A DNA stretch of 64,000 nt from Marinilabiliaceae bacterium JC040 (GCA_022496785.1 SNAP01000002.1:248001-312000), one strand, 5' to 3'. Shown: positions 18,066-28,516, numbered from the stretch's first letter. Notes: generated by a model not told the origin, from the letters alone. A program made the numbers and translations.

Positions 18066-18626
18066 TTACATTAAATTGTCATAGTCATCAATATTCTCAA
18101 AGGAAACTTCAGATTCATTCCCATATTCATCATCCATCAAATAAGGATCATTAAGATAATCATCTGCAGAAAATCGTTCTTCAGATGTTTTCATTCCATT
18201 CAACATAGTGTCATCTAATAATTGAGGAGGGATCTCTCCTTTTATTTCTATACATTTTGGATATTCATCCTTATCATCATCATTTCTTATTTCAACAAGA
18301 TTTATATCTAGATATCTGTTATCAAAGAAATCAAACAGATATTGTAATTTATCATTAAGATTGGAAATCACTTCTCTAATTTCTGTTACATCCATAACGT
18401 ATACATCATCATCATCATTTTCTCCAGACATATCGAATAAACAAACCTCTCTACCTCTTACTTCATTATTATCTATACTATAAAAAGATGTTATTACTGT
18501 TGAATCGTAATTCATTGATTTTTGAATACAATCGTGTAATTGAAGAAAAGTTTGATTTGCTTTAATTTCAACCTTTGAATAAAAATCTAATTTTTCTTTA
18601 CTTGTAATTTCTAATTGGTAAATCAT
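18066..18626 (-). CDS. Plasmid pRiA4b ORF-3-like (IS1096 TnpR-annotated) family protein
   Basis: 186-residue protein with the family's opening (YQLEITSKEKLDFYSKVEIKANQTFLQLHDCIQKSMNYD) and a central LNDKLQYLFDFFDNRYLDINLVEI region; the C-terminal third is very acidic. Databases often label this family 'IS1096 passenger TnpR', but nothing here suggests a transposon: no terminal repeats or transposase are near. Function unknown. Tightly linked to miaA (5-base gap). Confidence 0.8.
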   Translation of the reverse strand: MIYQLEITSKEKLDFYSKVEIKANQTFLQLHDCIQKSMNYDSTVITSFYSIDNNEVRGREVCLFDMSGENDDDDVYVMDVTEIREVISNLNDKLQYLFDFFDNRYLDINLVEIRNDDDKDEYPKCIEIKGEIPPQLLDDTMLNGMKTSEERFSADDYLNDPYLMDDEYGNESEVSFENIDDYDNLM

Positions 18627-18708
18627 ATTTAATTATTTCATTTATAATACAAATATATAAAGTTTAAAATTATTCATATTTGTATAAGCTATTTTGTTCA
18701 AAAAAACT

Positions 18709-18716
18709 TAGTTTTG
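18709..18716 (+). promoter_or_regulatory. -7 box (TAGTTTTG) before the class V aminotransferase
   Basis: Exact TAnnTTTG match ending 15 bases before the ATG at 18732. A TTTG occurs 12 bases upstream, shorter than the usual spacing, so the -33 element is uncertain. Confidence 0.5.
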
Positions 18717-18731
18717 TGAAAAATCACAATC

Positions 18732-19820
18732 ATGGAAGATAATATTTTAAGAATGATTCCTGGACCTACTTATATTAGCAAAGAGGTTCTTAATGCAGGA
18801 AATCACAGTTTTGGATCAGCAGATATAGAATCTGAATTTCTAAATTTATACATAGAGTGCGAAAATCATTTAAAAGAAATCTTAAAAACAAAAAATGATA
18901 TTGCAATTATGTCTGGCGAAGGCATGGTCGGACTATGGGGAGCTATGAAATCATGCTTAAAACCTGGAGACAAAGTATTATCTATTGCTACGGGACTTTT
19001 CGGATTTGGTTTTGAAGATATGGCAAAAAGTATCGGTTGTGAAACAAAACACATTGCATACAATTATAACGAATCAGTAAAAGATTTTGATAAGATAGAA
19101 GAAGTTATAAAAGAATTCAGACCAAAAATGATCACAATTGTACAAAATGAAACGCCTTCTGGTACAATGAATTCTATAGAAGAAATAGGATCACTTAAAG
19201 AAAAATACAATATTCCATTATTACTTGTAGACGCAGTAAGTGGTATAGCAGGAAGTAAAGTAGAAACTGATAATTGGAATATTGATCTTTGCTTAGGTGC
19301 TTCACAAAAATGCTTATCAGCCCCAGCTAATTTAGCTTTTGTTTCGATAAGTAAAAAAGCATGGGAATGTGCTGAAGAAATCAATTATATCGGTTATGAT
19401 GCAATACTACCTTTTAAAAATGCTGTAAAAGATTTCTATTTTCCATATACAATGAACTGGCAAGGAATTGCTCAACTAAACCAAGCTTGTAAGCTTATAC
19501 TAAGAGAGGGGCTTGAAAATTGCATATCTCGCCACAACGAAGTCGCTAAATATTGTAGAAATAAAATTAAAGAAATAGGTTTAGACTTATTTTGTTCTAA
19601 CGATTCTCTTCCTTCATCTACTGTAACAGCAATTAACGTTCCAGAACATATAGATTGGAACATTTTAAATAAACAATTAAAAGAAAAAGGTTTAATACTT
19701 GGAGGTAACTATGGACCTTTAGCTCAAAAAGTTTTCAGAATTGGGCATATGGGATCACAAGCTCATAAAGACAATATCGATAGAACTATCGAAATATTAA
19801 AAGATGTAATACACTGTTAA
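18732..19820 (+). CDS. Class V pyridoxal-phosphate aminotransferase (AGXT-like)
   Basis: 362-residue PLP enzyme of the alanine-glyoxylate / serine-pyruvate aminotransferase group. Visible: N-terminal MIPGPTYISKEVLNAG, SGEGMVGLWGAM, NETPSGTMNSIEEI, LLVDAVSGIAGSKVETD (PLP-pyridine Asp), and GASQKCLSAPANLAFVSIS with the Schiff-base Lys. C-terminal FRIGHMGSQ is typical. Substrate cannot be fixed from sequence; phosphonate or purine-catabolic relatives share these motifs. No pathway genes are adjacent. Confidence 0.88.
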   Translation: MEDNILRMIPGPTYISKEVLNAGNHSFGSADIESEFLNLYIECENHLKEILKTKNDIAIMSGEGMVGLWGAMKSCLKPGDKVLSIATGLFGFGFEDMAKSIGCETKHIAYNYNESVKDFDKIEEVIKEFRPKMITIVQNETPSGTMNSIEEIGSLKEKYNIPLLLVDAVSGIAGSKVETDNWNIDLCLGASQKCLSAPANLAFVSISKKAWECAEEINYIGYDAILPFKNAVKDFYFPYTMNWQGIAQLNQACKLILREGLENCISRHNEVAKYCRNKIKEIGLDLFCSNDSLPSSTVTAINVPEHIDWNILNKQLKEKGLILGGNYGPLAQKVFRIGHMGSQAHKDNIDRTIEILKDVIHC

Positions 19821-19918
19821 TTTCACGTTAATAAAACCTTAATAATTGAAGATAGAATATTAAAACAATAATTTTAGAATGCTTTAGAAGAATAAATATC
19901 TAATAAAAATAAATACTT

Positions 19919-21121
19919 ATGAGATTAATTAAATTAACTGCTTTCGCTTTAATAGCATGTATGTTATTACCTACATCGACTTTTGCGAGAAAAAAGAAAA
20001 AAGTAAAAAAAGAAGCTTACGTTTTCACTGACATCAAACGTCTTCCTACTACTTCTGTAAAGAATCAATACAGAGCAGGAACATGTTGGTCATGGTCAAC
20101 TTTATCTTTCATGGAATCAGAAATGATTAAGATTGGTAAAAAACCTGTTGATTTATCTGCTATTTTTGTTGCTAATAGAGCTTACAAAGATAAAGGTGAA
20201 AAATATGTAAGATTACATGGTGATTTAAACTTTGGTGCAGGTGGTGCTAATGTTGATATTCTACATGTTATCAAAAAATACGGTATTGTACCTAAGTCTG
20301 TTTATGAAGGATTAAACTATGGTGAATCTAACCATGTACAAGGAGAATTAGATGCTGTACTTAAAGCATACCTTGATGGAGTTGTTAAAAACAGAAATAG
20401 AAGATTATCTACAGCATGGATGAAAGGTTTTGAAGGTGTTTTATCTGCATATTACGGTGAAATTCCAGCTACTTTCTCTTTCGAAGGTAAACAATATACT
20501 CCTCAATCATTTGCTAAAGAAAGAGTAGGACTTAATATGGATGATTATGTTCTATTAACTTCTTTCACTCATCACCCATTCTACAAAACTTTCGCAATGG
20601 AAGTTCAAGATAACTGGTTATGGGGACAAATGTACAACTTACCTATTGATGAATTAATGCAAGTAATGAATAGCGCTATCGATAATGGTTACACTATTGC
20701 TTGGGCTTCTGACGTAAGTGAAAAAGGATTCCGTTCTAGTAAAGGTTACGCTATTGTTCCATTAAGCTCTAACAAAGAGTTAGCAGACTTAGAAATGGGT
20801 AAATGGGAAAAAATGTCTAAAAGAAAGAAAAAAGCAGAAAAAGCTGCTCTTAAATTCAAAGAACTTCCTGTAACTCAAGAAATGAGACAAGAAGCTTTCG
20901 ATAGATGGGAAACTACTGATGATCACGGAATGCATATTGTTGGTACTGCTAAAGATCAAAGAGGTGCTAAATATTTTATCGTTAAAAACTCTTGGGGTGA
21001 ATACGGTAAATATAAAGGTTATTTCTACGCTTCTGAAACTTTCGTAAAGTATAAGACTATGAATATCATGATTAATAAAAATGCTATTCCTGCTGCTATC
21101 AGAGCTAAATTAGGATTATAA
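19919..21121 (+). CDS. Exported C1 family cysteine peptidase (aminopeptidase C / bleomycin hydrolase-like)
   Basis: 400-residue papain-superfamily peptidase with a signal peptide (MRLIKLTAFALIACMLLPTSTFA) and a basic stretch right after it. Catalytic residues are visible: Gln50 and Cys56 in KNQYRAGTCWSWST, His in DDHGMHIVGTA, Asn in FIVKNSWGE. The His and Asn context matches bleomycin hydrolase / PepC rather than classical papain, but the protein is exported, as in many Bacteroidota homologs. Stands alone, with a strong terminator downstream. Codon use is richer in GCT/GGT than its neighbours, compatible with high expression. Confidence 0.9.
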   Translation: MRLIKLTAFALIACMLLPTSTFARKKKKVKKEAYVFTDIKRLPTTSVKNQYRAGTCWSWSTLSFMESEMIKIGKKPVDLSAIFVANRAYKDKGEKYVRLHGDLNFGAGGANVDILHVIKKYGIVPKSVYEGLNYGESNHVQGELDAVLKAYLDGVVKNRNRRLSTAWMKGFEGVLSAYYGEIPATFSFEGKQYTPQSFAKERVGLNMDDYVLLTSFTHHPFYKTFAMEVQDNWLWGQMYNLPIDELMQVMNSAIDNGYTIAWASDVSEKGFRSSKGYAIVPLSSNKELADLEMGKWEKMSKRKKKAEKAALKFKELPVTQEMRQEAFDRWETTDDHGMHIVGTAKDQRGAKYFIVKNSWGEYGKYKGYFYASETFVKYKTMNIMINKNAIPAAIRAKLGL

Positions 21122-21164
21122 TATACAACATTATATTATCTAGTTTTTGTAACTAGAATCAAAT

Positions 21165-21210
21165 TAACAGATACTATTATAAAATATCGTAATAGTATCT
21201 GTTTTTTTAT
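21165..21210 (+). terminator. Terminator after C1 peptidase
   Basis: Stem AACAGATACTATTA / TAATAGTATCTGTT with a roughly 10-base loop followed by seven T residues. Confidence 0.92.
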
Positions 21211-21320
21211 ATTTTAAAATCTATCGTACATGATTACAGAATTGTAATAAGTTTAATTTTATCTTTAACTTTAAAACAATAATTCATACCTTTAACCAGT
21301 TTAATTAAAATTGATGATAA

Positions 21321-22517
21321 ATGAGAAACACTATTAATATTAATGATGATATTTATTGGATTGGTGTAAATGATAGAAAAACTAATCTATTTGAGAATTT
21401 GTGGCCTATACCAAAGGGTGTTGCATACAACTCTTATATTATTAAAGATGAAAAAATAGCACTAATTGATACTGTAGATCGTTCATTTATGGATGATTTT
21501 ATTGATAATGTTGATGAAATTTCTGAAGGTAGGGATATTGATTACTTAGTAATTAATCATATGGAGCCTGACCACTCAGGATCGATAAAAGCAATTATAG
21601 CTAAATACCCAAATATTCAAATTATAGGAAATAAAAAGACTTTCCCTATGCTTGAAAGATTTTACGGTATCAAAGAAAATATTATAGAAGTCAAAGATGG
21701 AGATACTATTGATTTAGGAAAACATAAACTTAACTTTGCTCTTATCCCTATGGTACATTGGCCAGAAACAATGGTAACATATGAATCAACAACTAAAACT
21801 CTATTCTCTGGAGATGCTTTCGGAGCATTTGGAACTCTTGATGGAGGTCTCTTCGACTATGAAGTAGATTTAAATTGGTTAGAAGAGGAAATTTCTAGAT
21901 ATTACTCAAATATAGTTGGTAAATACGGATCGCCTGTACAAGCAGCTCTTAGAAAATTAGAAGCTCTAGAGATTAAAATGATATGTGCTACTCATGGACC
22001 AATATGGAAAGAATTTATTCCTCAAATTATAGAGAAATATAAAAAATGGAGTACATACTCTACTGAAAAGGGTGTTGTAATTGCTTTTGCTTCTATTTAT
22101 GGCCATAACGAAAAGTTAGCTGATTTTATTGCAAGGGAATTAGTAAAAAATGGTATTAAAAATGTAAAAATCTTTGATGTATCTAAAACTCATTTATCTT
22201 ATATTATAGACGCTATATTTAAATATAGAGGAGTTATTCTAGGAAGCTCTACATACAATGGTGGAATGTTTCCTAATATGGCAAGCCTTTTACATGAACT
22301 TAAAAGTCTTAGCTTAAAAAATCATGCTATTTCAACATTTGGTTCTCATGCTTGGGCTGGTACTAGTGTGAAACTTCTTAATAAATTTGCAGAAGAATCT
22401 AAGTGGGACATTATTGCTGAATCTTGCGATGTAAAATGTAATCCACATGATGCAGAATACGAAAAATGTGAAATTATCGCTAAAGAAATGGCTAAACATT
22501 TAAACGAAATTGACTAA
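21321..22517 (+). CDS. A-type flavodiiron protein (FprA family)
   Basis: 398-residue two-domain enzyme that reduces O2 to water or NO to N2O in anaerobes. The metallo-beta-lactamase domain has the diiron ligand motif HMEPDHSG, MVHWPETMVTYE, LFSGDAFGAFG and ATHGPIW. The C-terminal flavodoxin domain (from about residue 252) has VIAFASIYGHNEKLADFIA and GSSTYNGGMFPNMASLLHEL. No fused rubredoxin, so an external electron donor is needed. Flanked by terminators on both sides, hence a single-gene transcript. Implies that the organism deals with transient oxygen or NO. Confidence 0.94.
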   Translation: MRNTININDDIYWIGVNDRKTNLFENLWPIPKGVAYNSYIIKDEKIALIDTVDRSFMDDFIDNVDEISEGRDIDYLVINHMEPDHSGSIKAIIAKYPNIQIIGNKKTFPMLERFYGIKENIIEVKDGDTIDLGKHKLNFALIPMVHWPETMVTYESTTKTLFSGDAFGAFGTLDGGLFDYEVDLNWLEEEISRYYSNIVGKYGSPVQAALRKLEALEIKMICATHGPIWKEFIPQIIEKYKKWSTYSTEKGVVIAFASIYGHNEKLADFIARELVKNGIKNVKIFDVSKTHLSYIIDAIFKYRGVILGSSTYNGGMFPNMASLLHELKSLSLKNHAISTFGSHAWAGTSVKLLNKFAEESKWDIIAESCDVKCNPHDAEYEKCEIIAKEMAKHLNEID

Positions 22518-22534
22518 TTAATTGTCATATATAA

Positions 22535-22577
22535 CAAAAAAGAGAGATTCAATTCAATATGAATCTCTCTTTTTTTG
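22535..22577 (+). terminator. Terminator after flavodiiron gene
   Basis: Stem AAAAAAGAGAGATTC / GAATCTCTCTTTTTT with a short loop and a T-run; strong in the sense direction. Confidence 0.92.
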
Positions 22578-22652
22578 TAGTATATTAGTTTATCACTACC
22601 TTTATATTATATATATAATACTAAAATACATTTTTTATATAAAAGATATAAG

Positions 22653-24767
22653 ATGACTACTCAATTTCAAAATTTAAAAAGATATCTTAAAAGTATCTAC
22701 AGAATTTTAATAATTTTAATCTCTGCATTAATTATTCTATTTCTATTTCCTCAGAAAGGAAGCTTTAAATATGAATTTCATAAAGGAAATCCATGGAAGC
22801 ACACAACTCTAATTGCTCCTTTCGATTTTCCAATATATAAAACGGATAAAACTCTAAATAAAGAGAAAGAACTTCTTCTTAATAACTATTCTCCTTTTTT
22901 CATTTTCAATGAAAATATTGTCGAGAATAATATAAAGAAATTCAAAGAACATTTCGATTCTGAATGGAATAATTTCTTAAAATATCAAACCAATTTAGAC
23001 ACAGCTCTTTTTAATAAGAAGAAACATATAACTTATAATAAATGTGAAAATCTTATAAAAGAAATATATGGAATTGGTATCATTAACAACCTAAATAATA
23101 AAGATTACAAAGATGTTATTTCAGTAAAAATAATAAAAGATAATATAGCTGGGCATACTCTACTAGCAAATATATATACTCCCAAAAAAGCTTATGAATA
23201 CTTTATTAAAGCTATAAAAGAAAAAATATCTCATAAATCAACAAAGAATTTTATTAAGAAACTAAATATTAATTCATATTTAGTTCCTAACCTTAGCTAT
23301 GATAAAGAAAAATCAAAACAATTAAAAGAAGATATGATTGCTAATATATCATTAACAAATGGTATGATTCAATCAGGTACTAGAATTATTATGCAAGGGG
23401 ATATTGTAGATGAAAATACATTCATTATACTATCTTCTCTTAAAATTGAATACGAAAAACATATAGGTTCTCAATCTCATAGATATCTATTAATGATTGG
23501 TAGATTCTTTATTATTCTAGCTTGTTTAGCATTTCTAGCTTTATTTTTATGGAACTTCAGAAGAAGAACTTTTTATACAAATAAAAAAATTCTATTTATA
23601 TATTTAATAATTACAATCCTTACTGTGGTAACATTATTGGTCAGTAAAATGCCATTCTTAAATATATACATAGTTCCTATAATATTAGTTCCTATTATTA
23701 TAGCATCTTTTACAGATCCTAAAACTGCAATGTCATCTTTGCTTACTATTTGTTTACTAACGGGATATATTGTTCCTAACAGTTACGAATTTGTATTCTT
23801 ACATTTTATTGCTGGTTCTATAGCATTATTCTCTTTACACAAACTGCATCGTAGAGGACAATTAATATTAACAACTATTTTTGTTTTCTTATCATATTCT
23901 CTTACATATATTGCCTTTGCACTTACTCAAGAAAATGATATTCTAAATATTGATTGGTATATACTAGCTTGGTTTGCAGGTAATTGTTTCTTACTTACCC
24001 TATCATATCCGTTAATATTTATATTTGAAAAGATGTTTGGATTTATTTCTGATACTACTTTAATAGAATTATCTAATCCTAATCATCCTTTATTAAGAGA
24101 ATTAACTAGAAAAGCACCAGGAACATTTCAACACTCTCTTCAAGTTGCAAATCTTGCTGAAGAAGCAATATATCAAATTGGAGGTAATCCTCTTCTAGTA
24201 AGAGCTGGAGCTTTGTATCACGATATAGGTAAAATGAATAATCCTGTCTATTTCATAGAGAATCAACCTCCAGAAATTGACAATCCTCATAATAGTTTAG
24301 AATTTAATGAAAGTGCTAATATTATCACTAAACACGTTAAAGATGGTATTAAATTAGCTAAAAAACATAACCTTCCTGATCAAATAATACAATTTATTTC
24401 AACACATCACGGTGAAGGAAAAGCTTTATATTTTTATAATTCTTACAAAAATAAATTCCCAGATAAAGAAATAAATGAAGAAGAATTTACTTATCCTGGA
24501 CCTAATCCTATTTCAAAAGAAACAGCTGTTCTTATGATGGCTGATGCTATTGAAGCTTCATGTCGTTCATTAAAAGATAAGACTGTTGAAAGTATTACCA
24601 AATTAATAAATCAGATTATAGATAAACAAATTGAAGATGGTAAATTCAATAGTGCTGATATTACTTTTAAGGACATTGAAACAATTAAGAAAGCATTTAT
24701 AAATATGGAAATAAATATTCATCATTCTCGTATTGCTTATCCAAAAGAGAAAAAGAAAAATGAATAA
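22653..24767 (+). CDS. pgpH: 7TM HD-domain cyclic-di-AMP phosphodiesterase (PgpH/YqfF family)
   Basis: 704-residue membrane protein. An N-terminal membrane anchor (about residues 16-34) leads to an extracytoplasmic 7TMR-HDED domain (to about residue 270), then six or seven membrane helices (about 275-470), then a cytoplasmic HD domain with AGALYHDIGKMNNP (HD near residue 523), preceded by RKAPGTFQHSLQVANLAE and followed by STHHGEGKALYFY. Homologs hydrolyse c-di-AMP to pApA. The stop overlaps the start of a LacI-type regulator by 8 bases, suggesting translational coupling. Confidence 0.92.
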   Translation: MTTQFQNLKRYLKSIYRILIILISALIILFLFPQKGSFKYEFHKGNPWKHTTLIAPFDFPIYKTDKTLNKEKELLLNNYSPFFIFNENIVENNIKKFKEHFDSEWNNFLKYQTNLDTALFNKKKHITYNKCENLIKEIYGIGIINNLNNKDYKDVISVKIIKDNIAGHTLLANIYTPKKAYEYFIKAIKEKISHKSTKNFIKKLNINSYLVPNLSYDKEKSKQLKEDMIANISLTNGMIQSGTRIIMQGDIVDENTFIILSSLKIEYEKHIGSQSHRYLLMIGRFFIILACLAFLALFLWNFRRRTFYTNKKILFIYLIITILTVVTLLVSKMPFLNIYIVPIILVPIIIASFTDPKTAMSSLLTICLLTGYIVPNSYEFVFLHFIAGSIALFSLHKLHRRGQLILTTIFVFLSYSLTYIAFALTQENDILNIDWYILAWFAGNCFLLTLSYPLIFIFEKMFGFISDTTLIELSNPNHPLLRELTRKAPGTFQHSLQVANLAEEAIYQIGGNPLLVRAGALYHDIGKMNNPVYFIENQPPEIDNPHNSLEFNESANIITKHVKDGIKLAKKHNLPDQIIQFISTHHGEGKALYFYNSYKNKFPDKEINEEEFTYPGPNPISKETAVLMMADAIEASCRSLKDKTVESITKLINQIIDKQIEDGKFNSADITFKDIETIKKAFINMEINIHHSRIAYPKEKKKNE

Positions 24768-25776
24768 TAAACCTATTACAATAAAAGATTTAGCTCGTAT
24801 TTTAAATATAAATGTTTCAACTGTTTCTAGAGCACTACGAGATAATCCAGAAATTAGTGCCAAAACAAGAAAAAAAGTTCAAGATTTAGCTAAACAATTA
24901 AACTATGTACCTAACCCTATAGCTGTTGCTCTTAAAACAAATAAATCATACACTATAGGAGTTATCGTACCTACTATAGTCAATTCATTCTTCTCTAATG
25001 TTGTAGTAGCAATTGAAGAATATGCTGATAAAATGGGCTATAATGTTCTTGTTGCATCATCTAATGAACAGATGATAAAAGAGATGAAGAACATTAATAT
25101 TTTTAAAGCCAATAGCATAGATGGAATAATAATATCTCTATCACAAGAAACAGACAATTACGACCATATAAAAAGAGTATGCGATAGCAACATCCCTCTA
25201 GTTATGTTTGATAGAACTACAAAAGAATTAAATGCTTCAAAAGTAGTAGCTGACGATTCAGATGCTGCAAGTATGGCTATAGAACATTTGATAGGCTTAA
25301 ATAAAAGAAATATTGCTATTTTAACTGGACCTAATCATCTATTAATTAGTAAAAATAGACTTAAAGGATATATAAAAGCACTTCAAAATAATAAAATTCA
25401 TATAAAAAATGAATTAATAATAAACTGTGAACTAGATGTCCATGATGCTAAAAAGAAAATGCTTAATGCCCTAAACAAAGGTATTAAAATTGATGCTGTA
25501 TTTGGAATATCTGACGATCTTGCTATTGGAGCCATTCAAGCTTGCGAAGAATTAAATATTAATATACCTAAAGATATTGCTATTGTTGGTTTTTCTAATA
25601 GTAATAGATCTCAATACATGAAACCTTCACTTAGTACACTTAATCTTTTCCCAAATATTATCGGTTATAAAGCAGCTGAATTATTATTTGAACAGATAAA
25701 GAAACCTAAAGATTTTAAAATAAAGAAAGAAATAGTAAAAGCAGAACTAATCATCAGAGATAGCTCCAATTTATAG
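24760..25776 (+). CDS. LacI-family transcriptional regulator
   Basis: 338-residue regulator. N-terminal LacI helix-turn-helix (ITIKDLARILNINVSTVSRA, then SAKTRKKVQDLAKQLNYVPN with the hinge helix), followed by a periplasmic-binding-protein-like effector domain (YTIGVIVPTIVNSFFSNVVV to the C-terminus; GIDAVFGISDDLAIGA-type motif). I start it at ATG 24760, where it aligns with family N-termini, not at an in-frame TTG at 24733. It overlaps pgpH by 8 bases. No sugar-use genes are adjacent, so its target and ligand are unclear. Confidence 0.92.
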   Translation: MNNKPITIKDLARILNINVSTVSRALRDNPEISAKTRKKVQDLAKQLNYVPNPIAVALKTNKSYTIGVIVPTIVNSFFSNVVVAIEEYADKMGYNVLVASSNEQMIKEMKNINIFKANSIDGIIISLSQETDNYDHIKRVCDSNIPLVMFDRTTKELNASKVVADDSDAASMAIEHLIGLNKRNIAILTGPNHLLISKNRLKGYIKALQNNKIHIKNELIINCELDVHDAKKKMLNALNKGIKIDAVFGISDDLAIGAIQACEELNINIPKDIAIVGFSNSNRSQYMKPSLSTLNLFPNIIGYKAAELLFEQIKKPKDFKIKKEIVKAELIIRDSSNL

Positions 25777-25795
25777 TCCTGCTCCAAGTTTTACT

Positions 25796-28405
25796 TTAGT
25801 TAACTTTTATCTTTAATGAGAATTTACTTCCCTTATTTACTATAGAATCTACAGTAATTTCTATACCCAATAAATCACAATACCTTTTACATATTGATAA
25901 TCCTAGACCGATACCATCTCTTAAACGATTATCTTTAGTAAATGTTTTGTAAATATCTTGAATGAAATTATTTGATATTCCACAACCTGTATCTTCGACA
26001 AAGATAGTAATTATATCATCTGTTCCAAGTGTAGCACCTAAAGTTATATCACCTTTAGTGGTATATTTAAAAGCATTTGAAAGTAATTTATTCAATATAA
26101 TGATAAGTTTATTTCTATCTGTCTTAATTCTAATATCCTTATCCAATTTAGATATTGAGAAATTTATACCGTCTTTCTCAATTATCTCTTCAAAATTTTC
26201 TTTCGATAGAAAATCATTAAGACTAAATCTTGTTTCACATTTTTCAACCTCTTTAGCTTCTAAACGAGAAATATCCATTATATCATTTATCAATTTAAAA
26301 AGATAAATACTATTCTTATGTATTTTATTAATAAATACCTTTTTCTCTTCCATCGAGTAAGATGCATCATCTAATAAATTTGCAAATCCCATAATAGAAT
26401 TCATAGGAGTTCTTACTTCGTGGCTAATACTTGACAAAAACATTGTTTTTAGCTTAAAAGATTTCTCAGCTTTCTCTCTCGCCTCTGTCAGCGCCTTATT
26501 CTCATTATATATTTCTGTTATATCTTGAATAAAACCATATACTTTAATTATTCTATAATCTTTAAAATGACATTGTCCTTTTGCTAACAGCCATCTATCT
26601 TCTCCTTCTGTATCTCTTACTTTAAAAATTACTGATTCTACGCTAGCTTTCTTTTGTATTAAACGAAGAAAATATTTCACCTTCTCAGCTTCTGGCTTAT
26701 CTAGAAATTTAAGTAATGTATTAATAGAATTGTCTCTTTCTACATTTCTAGTATCTATATGATTTATACCCCACTTGTATAGAACAATCTTTTGTGTATC
26801 TCCAAAATACTCAAAATACCCCATTTGAGAATCTTCTGCTACTTTCTTTAATCTTACTAATTCAAGCTTTTGCTTTTTCTCTAGTTTTCTTTGTTTGGTT
26901 ATATCTTTTACGTCACCAACGAATTCTATTATTTTGCCATCTTTATCTTTGGTTGCCTTTATAAAAGTTTCTAATATTCTAATTTGTCCATCATTTGCAA
27001 AAACTCTTAATTCAATTTTATAAGTTTTTAAATCATGTATGTCCTCCAATAAGTTCTTAAACTTTCTATAATCTTCCTCAAAGATATGGTATTCAAGTAA
27101 TTGTTCATTTGGTAAGACAGAATTAACATCATAACCAAACAATTTATACATTCCATCAGACCATAATAAAATATCCTTATCTATTATATATCTCCACGAT
27201 CCCAATTCTAAACTTTCTTGAATTCTTCTATAATCATCTTTTATCTCATCAGAATCAATCAATAAAGAATATTCTTCTGTAATATCTCTTATATATCCAA
27301 CAGTTTCCAGAATATTTCCTTCAGAATCAAATTTTGGAAATCCAATTATTTCTATACACTTAATCCTATCTTCAGAAACTTTGATTTTTGTTGTTAAAAA
27401 ATTTTGTTCTCCATTTATTACACTTAGTATAAGATTAGAAATCTTTGATTTATTCCTTGTATCTATAAGCTCAACAAAAGTCTCTAAACAAACAGAAGTC
27501 TCTTCTTTATTTAGCCCAAGGAAAGTAAATAATTCATCCGACCAATAATGTTGATTTGTTTTATGATCTACTCTCCATTGAAATAACTTACTATTAGGAA
27601 CTAAATGATTATAAACTCTTTTCTTATTAGATGTTCTTAATTGAGATATAATTTCTTTTGTAATATCATAGGTAACTCCTATTAACTTTATTGCCTTTCC
27701 TTCTGAATCTTTCTCTGTAACATTACAAAAAGTATTAACCCAAGCTATATTACCATCTGGTTTCATTAATCTATAATCAGCACGCCCAGTATTCAATCTA
27801 CCTTCTAAACATTTATTTAAAATCTCAAGAAATCTATCTTTATCCTCATCATGTATTTTATCAAGTATAACATCTAACTTATAATCCGTTTGAGTATCAA
27901 GACCTAATACACTTTTATTATATCTTCTAAATCTTAATTTATTTTCTTTAACATTATACTCAAAAGAATTAAATCTAGCTGTTGAAAGCACTAATGATAA
28001 CTCATTTTCTAATTCTCTCATCTGACTACATCCTTTCAACAAAGGAGTCACATCAAGAATATTTCCTACAAAAATAGGCTTTGAATTAAAGACTTTACGT
28101 GATACATGAATTAAAACATATTTATTGTCAAAATATTCATCTGACAAACGACAAGTAAAAGAATAATCTGAAACATCTACTGAGAATTTAGAACTGATAA
28201 TATTAATCACTTCTGTACTTAAATCTTCTTTTACATACTTTAATAAATCAGAAATTCTATAATGATCCTTCACTTCTATTTCAGGATAATGTTCATAAAC
28301 TTCCTTCGAGAATATAACTTTATCCTCAATTAAATCGTATTGCCAACTACACAAATTTATTTTCTCTTGTGTAAAATCTTTTAATTCATTATAACAAATA
28401 TCCAT
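25796..28405 (-). CDS. Soluble multi-PAS sensor histidine kinase
   Basis: 869-residue kinase without membrane segments, so a cytoplasmic sensor. About five PAS/PAC units occupy residues 1-640 (recurrent patterns such as LIGVTYDITKE, TVGYIRDITEEY, FVGDVKDITKQR, VYGFIQDITEIY). A HisKA domain has FLSSISHEVRTPMN (His near residue 663), and HATPase_c has the N box (LNKLLSNAFKYT), G1 (VEDTGCGIS) and G2 (GIGLGLSICKRY). No receiver domain and no cognate regulator next to it. Convergent with the LacI-type gene. The PAS ligand is unknown; redox or flavin sensing is possible. Confidence 0.93.
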   Translation of the reverse strand: MDICYNELKDFTQEKINLCSWQYDLIEDKVIFSKEVYEHYPEIEVKDHYRISDLLKYVKEDLSTEVINIISSKFSVDVSDYSFTCRLSDEYFDNKYVLIHVSRKVFNSKPIFVGNILDVTPLLKGCSQMRELENELSLVLSTARFNSFEYNVKENKLRFRRYNKSVLGLDTQTDYKLDVILDKIHDEDKDRFLEILNKCLEGRLNTGRADYRLMKPDGNIAWVNTFCNVTEKDSEGKAIKLIGVTYDITKEIISQLRTSNKKRVYNHLVPNSKLFQWRVDHKTNQHYWSDELFTFLGLNKEETSVCLETFVELIDTRNKSKISNLILSVINGEQNFLTTKIKVSEDRIKCIEIIGFPKFDSEGNILETVGYIRDITEEYSLLIDSDEIKDDYRRIQESLELGSWRYIIDKDILLWSDGMYKLFGYDVNSVLPNEQLLEYHIFEEDYRKFKNLLEDIHDLKTYKIELRVFANDGQIRILETFIKATKDKDGKIIEFVGDVKDITKQRKLEKKQKLELVRLKKVAEDSQMGYFEYFGDTQKIVLYKWGINHIDTRNVERDNSINTLLKFLDKPEAEKVKYFLRLIQKKASVESVIFKVRDTEGEDRWLLAKGQCHFKDYRIIKVYGFIQDITEIYNENKALTEAREKAEKSFKLKTMFLSSISHEVRTPMNSIMGFANLLDDASYSMEEKKVFINKIHKNSIYLFKLINDIMDISRLEAKEVEKCETRFSLNDFLSKENFEEIIEKDGINFSISKLDKDIRIKTDRNKLIIILNKLLSNAFKYTTKGDITLGATLGTDDIITIFVEDTGCGISNNFIQDIYKTFTKDNRLRDGIGLGLSICKRYCDLLGIEITVDSIVNKGSKFSLKIKVN

Positions 28406-28516
28406 ATGTAATTATATTTCTTTACTCATCTTATACTCAAAAATACAAATAATTTATAACGAATACTCATCAATATGTGTGATATTATAACAAATTGAGT
28501 AAACATCTGTTTTTAT

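Noticed and set aside
18066-18626. IS1096-type transposable element
   Set aside because: The protein family name is misleading; no transposase, terminal inverted repeats or target duplications are near, and the gene is tightly linked to miaA.
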